DNA of 13,357 nt, taken from assembly GCA_051649085.1 (NCBI GenBank), contig JBOFGK010000036.1, positions 1-13,357 on the forward strand, in the 5' to 3' direction. This stretch comes from JBOFGK01 sp051649085 (lineage in GTDB: Bacteria; Bacillota_I; Bacilli_A; UBA3375). The translations under genes and the position numbers were made by a program. Below the pieces are notes generated by a model. That model did no database searches. It saw only the letters and a program-made list of their open reading frames with translations, and was not told the origin of the DNA. Shown piece after piece: positions 6,583 through 11,399 of the stretch; the stretch's first letter is position 1, and the number at the start of each line of letters is the position of its first letter.

Positions 6583-6729
6583 TTTCCATCTTCATAAATA
6601 TTGTAACACTTATTTTTTTAAATAGTGTTTTTTCACTTCTAGACTATTAATGAAGCTCGATTTAAGTTGCATTTTTCATAAATTTATCATTAAATGACTA
6701 AGGTAACAAATAATACTTGAACAAAAATT

Positions 6730-6759
6730 TTCACACATCAAATAGATACATGCTATAAT
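6730..6759 (+). promoter_or_regulatory. Toxin promoter, copy B
   Basis: -35 TTCACA (6730-6735), 18-nt spacer, -10 TATAAT (6754-6759); start predicted at A6766. Confidence 0.75.
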
Positions 6760-6765
6760 TATTTT

Positions 6766-6932
6766 AGAAAAAAAAACTATACACGATACTTTAAGTAAAA
6801 TAGATCTTTACTGACTTCCAATTTTTTAATTGGATTTTTTTATATTTCAAACAATTTAAATGAACATTCACAAATCTTTCATGTATCTTCTTTCGAAGTC
6901 TACTTTTGATTGACTTCGAGAGAGGAGGCATC
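6766..6932 (+). promoter_or_regulatory. Regulatory leader of toxin B: early terminator plus SD hairpin
   Basis: The invariant block is at 6772-6802 and the leader terminator CCAATT-TTTT-AATTGG with T run at 6818-6841. The SD hairpin has arms TCTTCTTTCGAAGTC (6886-6900) and GACTTCGAGAGAGGA (6912-6926). Compared with copy A, one C-G pair has become U-G, which keeps the stem. The SD itself (AGGAGG, 6924-6929) is the strongest of the five and is only half buried. Confidence 0.7.
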
Positions 6933-7001
6933 ATGGAAGAAATAATCTTTGGTTTAGTAATACTCTACTTGATTTTAGTAATTACTGACAAAAAGAAATA
7001 A
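6933..7001 (+). CDS. Small hydrophobic toxin-like peptide, copy B (22 aa)
   Basis: MEEIIFGLVI, then LYLILVITDKKK. It is the most divergent copy (Glu2, Gly7, Val-Ile in the apolar core) but has the same length, acidic start, Tyr12 and lysine tail. The downstream repeat has changed with it: GAAATAATCTTTGG at 6939-6952 in the gene and GAAATAATCTTGG at 7036-7048 past the terminator. The second copy thus follows the gene's own GG rather than the GC found in copy A. That match is the best evidence that gene and antisense RNA evolve as a pair. Confidence 0.72.
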   Translation: MEEIIFGLVILYLILVITDKKK

Positions 7002-7002
7002 C

Positions 7003-7034
7003 AAAAAAGAGCTCTACACGGGAGCTCTTTTTTT
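7003..7034. terminator. Bidirectional terminator, copy B
   Basis: AAAAAA-GAGCTC (7009-7014), loop TACACGG, GAGCTC (7022-7027)-TTTTTTT. The stem is the same as in other copies; the loop sequence is different. Confidence 0.85.
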
Positions 7035-7065
7035 AGAAATAATCTTGGTTTTATTTTTTGTTTCT
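7003..7065 (-). ncRNA. Antisense antitoxin RNA, copy B (predicted, ~63 nt)
   Basis: Minus-strand promoter TTGTAT (7095-7100), 17-nt spacer, TATACT (7072-7077); start near 7065, end at the shared terminator. It reads the complement of the downstream repeat 7036-7048, which pairs with toxin B codons 3-7 with a one-base bulge. Confidence 0.68.
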
Positions 7066-7212
7066 AATCTTAGTATAGCAAAAAAAATTTCAAAATACAA
7101 GTAATTTTTTATTAATCTATGTTGTAAAATAAAGATCACTTAGTTTGAATTAGATAAAAGGCAGAATTTATAACAAACTTTAAAACTTAATTTTTTAATT
7201 AATATTTTCACA

Positions 7213-7458
7213 CTACAAATCTTTAACACTTTTAACTTCTTGTAACTCAAATCTATATTCTTGGTTACTATTTGGATACTTTTCTTTATCAACTTTTTCC
7301 AAAAACATACTATATGGTCTAGCAAATAATCCTGTATCTCCATAAAGTGCTCTATATATAACTAATTTCTCACGAGTTTCACTGTGTAGTGCGATATCTT
7401 CTACCAAATAATAATCACCTTTAAAGTGTTTATATATTCTTTTAATTTTCACTTCCAC
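7213..7458 (-). CDS. DUF1653 family protein
   Basis: A small soluble protein (81 aa from GTG, 88 aa from the first upstream ATG at 7479). It carries the DUF1653 core: IYKHFKGDYYLVEDIALHSE, then KLVIYRALYGD and LFARPYSMFLEKV. The family is widespread, often single-domain, and has no established function. The aromatic-rich beta fold suggests ligand or nucleic-acid binding. I prefer the GTG start at 7458 because AGGGAG (7465-7470) is 6 nt upstream. The ATG at 7464 is too close to that site and the ATG at 7479 has none. The upstream sequence is the broken end of a Fic gene, so the original promoter may have been lost or replaced. It is followed by toxin copy B in the opposite orientation. Confidence 0.75.
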   Translation of the reverse strand: MEVKIKRIYKHFKGDYYLVEDIALHSETREKLVIYRALYGDTGLFARPYSMFLEKVDKEKYPNSNQEYRFELQEVKSVKDL

Positions 7459-7603
7459 TTTCATCTCCCTTTGTTTCATTTAAACTAATCGTATTACCTT
7501 CAATTTTATTTGTATTATATGTAAATCTAATTAAAAAATCTTCTAAATATTCTTTATTTTTAAACATCTTCCTCATTTCAATACTTGCATATTTATAATG
7601 CAT
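7442..7603 (-). pseudogene. Fic-family protein, N-terminal remnant
   Basis: An open frame of 53 codons starting at ATG 7603. It includes MFKNKEYLEDFLIRFTYN followed by TNKIEGNTISLNET. The (S/T)xxIEGN(T)xxLxET motif is the well-known N-terminal signature of Fic (AMP-transferase) proteins, where the Glu lies in the self-inhibiting helix. Right after NET the frame departs (KGDESGSEN, stop) and overlaps the start of the DUF1653 gene in another frame. The catalytic HPFxxGNGR core is absent. This looks like a deletion that joined the first about 44 codons of a fic gene to the region just before DUF1653. A TATAAT at 7623-7628 could still drive transcription through both. Confidence 0.65.
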
Positions 7604-7649
7604 TCAATTACTTTATACTCATATTATACTACAATCTCTATTATAAATC

Positions 7650-8564
7650 TTAACTATTTATTTTTCCTAGTTTCGGATTGTAACTCTCACGGAAATTCAC
7701 TTGATATTCTGTTTGATGACCCGCTTTAAGCTCGCCATTTATTATTCTTACAGCATCCGCACCAGCCTGTTCATACGGATAAGCAATTGAGGTTAAACTT
7801 GGAGCAACAAGTTCATTGTATTTATAATCTCCAACTCCAACTACAAACACATCTTTACCAATCACAAGTTTTGTTTTACGAAGCTCCTTGTATAAATCAT
7901 ATGCAACTTCATCTGTCGAACAAATGTACAAATAGCCATTTTGAATATGTTGCGACATTTCACTTGCTAAAATTATGTCTTGATCTTGCAACTGAAAGAT
8001 CGTCTTAACATATTCTTTTCTTTCTGATAATGTTTCTTGTTTATAGAAATAGATTACTTTTGAAAAATTTTCATTTACTAATTCTGAAATAGCTTTTTCC
8101 TCTGGATAATAGATTGTATTCTTTGAAGCACATTTTTGACCAACAATTACAATCTTTTCATTTTCCACAACATCTTGTTTTTTAATTGTATCTTGTGTTG
8201 CGACAATGATTATTCCTTTGGCATTTAATGCTTGAAATTCACGAATTGCTTTATCTTCTGAATCAGAATCATAATTTGTCGCGTGAAATAAGACACGCAT
8301 ATTTGATTGTTCAGCTTGTTTAATTATTCCTTTAACTGTTTGGGTAGCCGTATAACTATCCATTCGTGCAGTAATAAAACCAATAATATTACTTTCTGAT
8401 TTTAAATTTTGAGCAAACATATTTGGTGAATAATTATGTTTTTCCACATACACTGCTATTTTTTCTCGATTTTCTGCTGAAACATAACCATCATTAAAGT
8501 ATCTAGAAACTGTCATTATTGAAATATTTAAGTCTTGAGCAATTTTCTTCATTGTAATTTTCAT
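7650..8564 (-). CDS. LacI/GalR-family transcriptional regulator
   Basis: A 304-aa repressor, slightly shorter than the usual 330-340. The N-terminal HTH (residues 4-25, TMKKIAQDLNISIMTVSRYF) and hinge helix (SPNMFAQNLKS, 46-56) are clear. The periplasmic-binding-like sugar domain begins at NIIGFITARMDS and ends with the typical SIAYPYEQAGADAVRIINGE. The start is supported by AAAGGTG 4 nt upstream. It is the only sugar-type repressor in the window. It lies on the same strand as the alpha-glucoside operon, 1.5 kb away with toxin copies C-E in between, so control of glvC-glvA through the palindrome at 13013-13030 is the natural inference. The ligand would then be an alpha-glucoside or its 6-phosphate. 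Confidence 0.88.
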   Translation of the reverse strand: MKITMKKIAQDLNISIMTVSRYFNDGYVSAENREKIAVYVEKHNYSPNMFAQNLKSESNIIGFITARMDSYTATQTVKGIIKQAEQSNMRVLFHATNYDSDSEDKAIREFQALNAKGIIIVATQDTIKKQDVVENEKIVIVGQKCASKNTIYYPEEKAISELVNENFSKVIYFYKQETLSERKEYVKTIFQLQDQDIILASEMSQHIQNGYLYICSTDEVAYDLYKELRKTKLVIGKDVFVVGVGDYKYNELVAPSLTSIAYPYEQAGADAVRIINGELKAGHQTEYQVNFRESYNPKLGKINS

Positions 8565-8594
8565 TTTACACCTTTGCTATTCTTCTATATCTCT

Positions 8595-8625
8595 ATTATA
8601 AACGAAAGCAATTGCTCTGTGTGAA
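8595..8625 (-). promoter_or_regulatory. Promoter of the LacI-family gene with cre-like site and palindrome
   Basis: On the minus strand, TTCACA (8620-8625), a 19-nt spacer and TATAAT (8595-8600). The spacer holds a perfect palindrome AGCAATTGCT (8607-8616). TTATAAACGAAAGCA (8596-8610) matches the CcpA cre consensus WTGNAANCGNWNNCW except for one base. Carbon-catabolite control and/or self-control are possible. Confidence 0.5.
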
Positions 8626-8738
8626 AAAATGTCTAACTAAGTGTCTAATTGTAAACTTGATTATTCTTACTTTATGAAAATCTATGTTTAGGTTTTGCGA
8701 TCTTCTTTCAAAGTTAAAGCTTTGTTATTCCTCAAATT

Positions 8739-8768
8739 TTCACATCTTAAAAAAATGCATGTTATAAT
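8739..8768 (+). promoter_or_regulatory. Toxin promoter, copy C
   Basis: -35 TTCACA (8739-8744), 18-nt spacer, -10 TATAAT (8763-8768); start predicted at A8775. Confidence 0.75.
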
Positions 8769-8774
8769 TATTTT

Positions 8775-8940
8775 AGAAGAAAAAACTATACACGATACTT
8801 TAAGTAAAATAAGATTATCTGACTTCCAATTGTTTAATTGGCTTTTTTTATATTCCAAGTATTTCAAGAGAATATTCACAAATCTTTCATGCGTCTTCTT
8901 TCGAAGTCTACTTTTAATTGACTTCGAGAGAGGGGGCATA
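8775..8940 (+). promoter_or_regulatory. Regulatory leader of toxin C: early terminator plus SD hairpin
   Basis: Invariant block 8781-8811; leader terminator CCAATT-GTTT-AATTGG with seven T (8826-8849); SD hairpin arms TCTTCTTTCGAAGTC (8894-8908) and GACTTCGAGAGAGGG (8920-8934). The last base pair is U-G here and U-A in A and B. The SD has drifted to GGGGG (8932-8936), less complementary to 16S rRNA than AGGAGG. Confidence 0.7.
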
Positions 8941-9009
8941 ATGTCGGAATTAATTTTGGCACTGCTTTTAGTTTACTTAATTTTAGAAACTACAGCAAAA
9001 AAGAAATAA
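8941..9009 (+). CDS. Small hydrophobic toxin-like peptide, copy C (22 aa)
   Basis: MSELILALLL, then VYLILETTAKKK: second subfamily (Ser2, Leu4, Leu6) with a Glu after the apolar core and three lysines at the end. The sequence is identical to copy E. A longer frame is open upstream through the leader in this copy only, but that would start before the promoter and bypass the conserved SD, so the 22-codon start at 8941 is preferred. Codons 3-7 (GAATTAATTTTGGCA, 8947-8961) are repeated at 9042-9056 with one change. Confidence 0.74.
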   Translation: MSELILALLLVYLILETTAKKK

Positions 9010-9011
9010 AT

Positions 9012-9041
9012 AAAAAGAGCTCTGGCAGGAGCTCTTTTTTT
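9012..9041. terminator. Bidirectional terminator, copy C
   Basis: AAAAA-GAGCTC (9017-9022), loop TGGCAG, GAGCTC (9029-9034)-TTTTTTT. Confidence 0.85.
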
Positions 9042-9068
9042 GAATTAATTTTGACATTTTATATTTCT
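9012..9068 (-). ncRNA. Antisense antitoxin RNA, copy C (predicted, ~57 nt)
   Basis: Minus-strand promoter TTGCAT (9098-9103), 17-nt spacer, TATACT (9075-9080); start near 9068, end at the terminator. It reads the complement of GAATTAATTTTGACA (9042-9056), pairing with the start of toxins C, D and E at 14 of 15 positions. In contrast, the match to toxins A and B is poor. Confidence 0.7.
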
Positions 9069-9187
9069 ACACTTAGTATAGCAAAAAACATTTTAAAATG
9101 CAAGTAAAATTTTACTAATCTGTGTTGTACAAGTAAACTCCATCCAGCTTACTTTACGAAAATATAGGCTTACTTATTCGTCTAATT

Positions 9188-9217
9188 TTTACACCTTAAA
9201 AAAATACATGTTATAAT
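9188..9217 (+). promoter_or_regulatory. Toxin promoter, copy D
   Basis: -35 TTTACA (9188-9193, one base closer to TTGACA-type consensus in composition than TTCACA), 18-nt spacer, -10 TATAAT (9212-9217). Confidence 0.72.
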
Positions 9218-9223
9218 TATTTT

Positions 9224-9389
9224 AGAAGAAAAAACTATACACGATACTTTAAGTAAAATAAGATTATCTGACTTCCAATTGTTTAATTGGCTTTTTTTAT
9301 ATTCCAAGTATCTCAAGAGAATATTCACAAAATTTTCATGTGTCTTCTTTCGAAGTCTACTTTTAATTGACTTCGAGAGAGGGGGCATT
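9224..9389 (+). promoter_or_regulatory. Regulatory leader of toxin D: early terminator plus SD hairpin
   Basis: Invariant block 9230-9260; terminator CCAATT-GTTT-AATTGG with seven T (9275-9298); SD hairpin arms at 9343-9357 and 9369-9383; SD GGGGG before CATT-ATG. Confidence 0.7.
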
Positions 9390-9458
9390 ATGTCGGAATT
9401 AATTTTGGCACTGCTATTAGTTTACTTAATTATAGAAACTACAGCAAAAAAGAAATAA
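9390..9458 (+). CDS. Small hydrophobic toxin-like peptide, copy D (22 aa)
   Basis: The peptide is the same as copies C and E except Ile for Leu at position 15. The other nucleotide changes in the gene are silent (for example CTA for CTT in codon 9), so the peptide rather than just the DNA appears to be maintained, although the duplication is recent. The repeat pair is at 9396-9410 and 9491-9505. Confidence 0.74.
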   Translation: MSELILALLLVYLIIETTAKKK

Positions 9459-9460
9459 AT

Positions 9461-9490
9461 AAAAAAGAGCTCTGGCACGAGCTCTTTTTT
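9461..9490. terminator. Bidirectional terminator, copy D
   Basis: AAAAAA-GAGCTC, loop TGGCAC, GAGCTC-TTTTTT. The loop differs from copy C at one base. Confidence 0.85.
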
Positions 9491-9517
9491 GAATTAATTT
9501 TGACATTTTTTATTTCT
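9461..9517 (-). ncRNA. Antisense antitoxin RNA, copy D (predicted, ~57 nt)
   Basis: Minus-strand promoter TTGCAT (9547-9552), 17-nt spacer, TATACT (9524-9529); start near 9517. It pairs with toxin D codons 3-7 through 9491-9505. Confidence 0.7.
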
Positions 9518-9600
9518 ACACTTAGTATAGCAAAAAATATTTAAAAATGCAAGTAAAATTTTACTAATCTGTGTTGTACAAATAAACTTCATCCAGCTTA

Positions 9601-9635
9601 CTTTACGAAAATATAGTCTTAATTTTTTCGTAAAG
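9601..9635. repeat. Inverted repeat between copies D and E
   Basis: CTTTACGAAAA and TTTTCGTAAAG form an 11-bp perfect stem with a 13-nt loop. Only the left arm exists between C and D. There is no T run, so it is not a usual terminator. It may be a scar of the duplication. Confidence 0.6.
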
Positions 9636-9671
9636 TATTTTCAAAGTTAAAGATTAGTTATTCCTCAAATT

Positions 9672-9701
9672 TTCACACCTTAAATAAATACATGTTAAAA
9701 T
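9672..9701 (+). promoter_or_regulatory. Toxin promoter, copy E (weakened -10)
   Basis: -35 TTCACA (9672-9677), 18-nt spacer, -10 TAAAAT (9696-9701) in place of TATAAT in the four other copies. This change is expected to lower toxin E transcription. Confidence 0.62.
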
Positions 9702-9707
9702 TATTTT

Positions 9708-9873
9708 AGAAGAAAAAACTATACACGATACTTTAAGTAAAATAAGATTATCTGACTTCCAATTTTTTAATTGGCTTTTTTTATATTCCAAGTATCTCAA
9801 GAGAATATTCACAAACCTTTCATGTGTCTTCTTTCGAAGTCTACTTTTAATTGACTTCGAGAGAGGGGGCATA
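9708..9873 (+). promoter_or_regulatory. Regulatory leader of toxin E: early terminator plus SD hairpin
   Basis: Invariant block 9714-9744; terminator CCAATT-TTTT-AATTGG with T run (9759-9782); SD hairpin arms at 9827-9841 and 9853-9867. Its terminator loop is TTTT as in A and B, whereas C and D have GTTT. Confidence 0.7.
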
Positions 9874-9942
9874 ATGTCGGAATTAATTTTGGCACTGCTT
9901 TTAGTTTACTTAATTTTAGAAACTACAGCAAAAAAGAAATAA
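9874..9942 (+). CDS. Small hydrophobic toxin-like peptide, copy E (22 aa)
   Basis: Peptide identical to copy C. The repeat pair is GAATTAATTTTGGCA at 9880-9894 and GAATTAATTTTGACA at 9976-9990. It faces the glvA gene tail-to-tail. Confidence 0.72.
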   Translation: MSELILALLLVYLILETTAKKK

Positions 9943-9944
9943 AT

Positions 9945-9975
9945 AAAAAAGAGCTCGATCGGCGAGCTCTTTTTT
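9945..9975. terminator. Bidirectional terminator, copy E, also serving glvC-glvA
   Basis: AAAAAA-GAGCTC (9951-9956), loop GATCGGC, GAGCTC (9964-9969)-TTTTTT. The stem can extend by one G-C pair. No other terminator lies between the glvA stop (10051) and here, so the sugar operon probably ends at this hairpin. Confidence 0.85.
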
Positions 9976-10003
9976 GAATTAATTTTGACATTTTTTTATT
10001 TCT
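9945..10003 (-). ncRNA. Antisense antitoxin RNA, copy E (predicted, ~59 nt)
   Basis: Minus-strand promoter TTGCAT (10033-10038), 17-nt spacer, TATACT (10010-10015); start near 10003. The -35 lies 12 nt from the glvA stop codon, so transcripts of the sugar operon run straight through this antitoxin. Confidence 0.7.
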
Positions 10004-10050
10004 ACACTTAGTATAGCAAAAAAAATTTTAAAATGCAAGTAAAATTTTGC

Positions 10051-11379
10051 TTATTTGAAATCTGGAAAATATTCTTTGTTTGCTTCAATCAATTCATCAG
10101 CAATTTTCTTCGCAACAGTGGCACTTGGAACAGTTTTTGAAAGTGTAAGTGCTTGGACAAATGACTGATAACTTTGATTAATGTAAGCATCAACTGCAAG
10201 CTTTTCAACAGCAACTTGCTGTTCCATTAATCCTTTTTGGAAAATTGGTATTTCACCAACTTGTAATTTTTCAACGCCATTTGATCCTACAAGACACGGG
10301 ATTTCAACCATCGCATCATTAGAAAAGTTAACAATTGCTCCATTGTTTTCCACAATTAATAGCATTTTTTCATGAGTATTATAAGCTATCGCTCTTGCTA
10401 AATCAACAATATATGTTGCATGCGCATCTTTATGGAAGCTACAATTTGCTGAAGAATTTTCTGCAACGATTCGTGAACATTCTTCAAAAACTGTCTTTTC
10501 ACGTGAAAGCATAACTTCGTTTGCACGTGTATGTTCTGGATTTGCATGATCAACAACATAATCCGAAAATAAGTAATATTTTAAATAAGTATTAGGCAGC
10601 GTTGTATTATCAACAAGCGCAATATCTTTAACTTTTCTAAAAGTGTCAATCCATGATGGATCATAATGTTGAGTATCTGCTTTCTCACTTAAATAGCCAT
10701 GTTCTAATACATGTTTACGTATCTTCGGTAAAAGTTCATTACCGTCTTTATCTTTGATTGATGTCCACCAACCAAAGTGATTTAAACCATAATATTTACA
10801 GTCTAATTCTTTTCTTGATTCAAGTTCAAGAATTGCTGCCATTTTTTCTTCGATCGCAATCGGCATATCACATATATTTAACACTTTAGAGTTTGGTCGT
10901 AAGCGTCGAACAGCTTCTGCAACAATTGCAGCCGGATTTGAATAATTTAACATCCATGCTTTTGGCGAATATTTTTCCATATAGTCAATTAATTCAATCA
11001 CCCCCGGAATTGATCGCATTCCATAAGCAATTCCACCTGGACCACATGTTTCTTGTCCAACAACACCATATTTTAAAGGGATTTTTTCATCTTTTTCACG
11101 CATTTCATATAAACCAACACGGATATGAGCCATACAAAAGTCTACATTTGTGAAAGCAACTTCCGGCTCAGTTGTTGCACAAAACTTTACACCTGGAGCA
11201 GTATCTCTCACCAAAATTTCACATGCATCTGCGATTTTTTTTTGTCTTTCAAAATTGTTATCATATAGTTTTATTTCACTTACTGGGAATATATCCATAT
11301 TATTTAATAACATTAAAACAATTCCTGGGGTATAAGTTGAACCTCCACCGGCAATTACAATACTATTTTTCTTCATCAT
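10051..11379 (-). CDS. glvA: 6-phospho-alpha-glucosidase (glycoside hydrolase family 4)
   Basis: A 442-aa cytoplasmic enzyme that splits phosphorylated alpha-glucosides (maltose 6'-phosphate and similar) into glucose 6-phosphate and an aglycon, using NAD+ and a divalent metal. Seen in sequence: the NAD-binding GGGSTYTPGI (residues 11-20), the NYSNPA motif (145-150), metal ligands Cys170 and His201, and catalytic Asp171 and Tyr265 (numbered from the first Met). The CDMP form of the Cys motif is typical of the alpha-specific GH4 enzymes; beta-specific ones have CNVP. It closely resembles B. subtilis GlvA/MalA in length and motifs. Two ATGs are adjacent; the second (11376) is better spaced from AAAGGA. 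It starts about 20 nt after the PTS gene and is co-transcribed with it. Confidence 0.95.
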   Translation of the reverse strand: MMKKNSIVIAGGGSTYTPGIVLMLLNNMDIFPVSEIKLYDNNFERQKKIADACEILVRDTAPGVKFCATTEPEVAFTNVDFCMAHIRVGLYEMREKDEKIPLKYGVVGQETCGPGGIAYGMRSIPGVIELIDYMEKYSPKAWMLNYSNPAAIVAEAVRRLRPNSKVLNICDMPIAIEEKMAAILELESRKELDCKYYGLNHFGWWTSIKDKDGNELLPKIRKHVLEHGYLSEKADTQHYDPSWIDTFRKVKDIALVDNTTLPNTYLKYYLFSDYVVDHANPEHTRANEVMLSREKTVFEECSRIVAENSSANCSFHKDAHATYIVDLARAIAYNTHEKMLLIVENNGAIVNFSNDAMVEIPCLVGSNGVEKLQVGEIPIFQKGLMEQQVAVEKLAVDAYINQSYQSFVQALTLSKTVPSATVAKKIADELIEANKEYFPDFK

Positions 11380-11399
11380 TTTCCTTTCGTTTGATTTTT

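Larger units (their letters stand above)
8704..10042. repeat. Tandem triplication of the toxin module (copies C, D, E)
   Basis: Three nearly identical units in direct orientation; equivalent points are 449 nt (C to D) and 484 nt (D to E) apart. The repeat also covers the non-coding spacer (TACTAATCTGTGTTGTACAA after C and a one-base variant after D). The segment TTTCAAAGTTAAAG...TTATTCCTCAAA lies before C and before E but is missing before D, which accounts for the difference in spacing. Units A and B are separate, older copies. Confidence 0.85.

Noticed and set aside
6604..6633. AACACT/AGTGTT hairpin followed by T on the plus strand
   Set aside because: Looks like a weak terminator, but no plus-strand gene precedes it and the stem is interrupted. 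It is left as unassigned AT-rich sequence.
7140..7343. A 67-codon minus-strand frame overlapping DUF1653
   Set aside because: Out of frame inside a recognisable gene, lysine/isoleucine-rich AT noise, no ribosome site.
8695..9009. A 104-codon plus-strand frame ending with toxin C
   Set aside because: It begins before the promoter, is open only in copy C, and runs through the leader terminator and SD hairpin. The conserved unit is the 22-codon gene with its own ribosome site.
8688..9872. Three related minus-strand frames of 68-83 codons beginning MPPLSKSIKSRLRKK at 8939, 9388 and 9872
   Set aside because: They are the reverse complement of the conserved toxin leaders and SD hairpins. They repeat only because the DNA repeats, have no ribosome site and no equivalent full frame in copies A and B.
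5130..10042. Regularly repeated blocks as a CRISPR array
   Set aside because: Repeats are over 250 nt long, contain promoters, terminators and a conserved frame, and have no short unique spacers.
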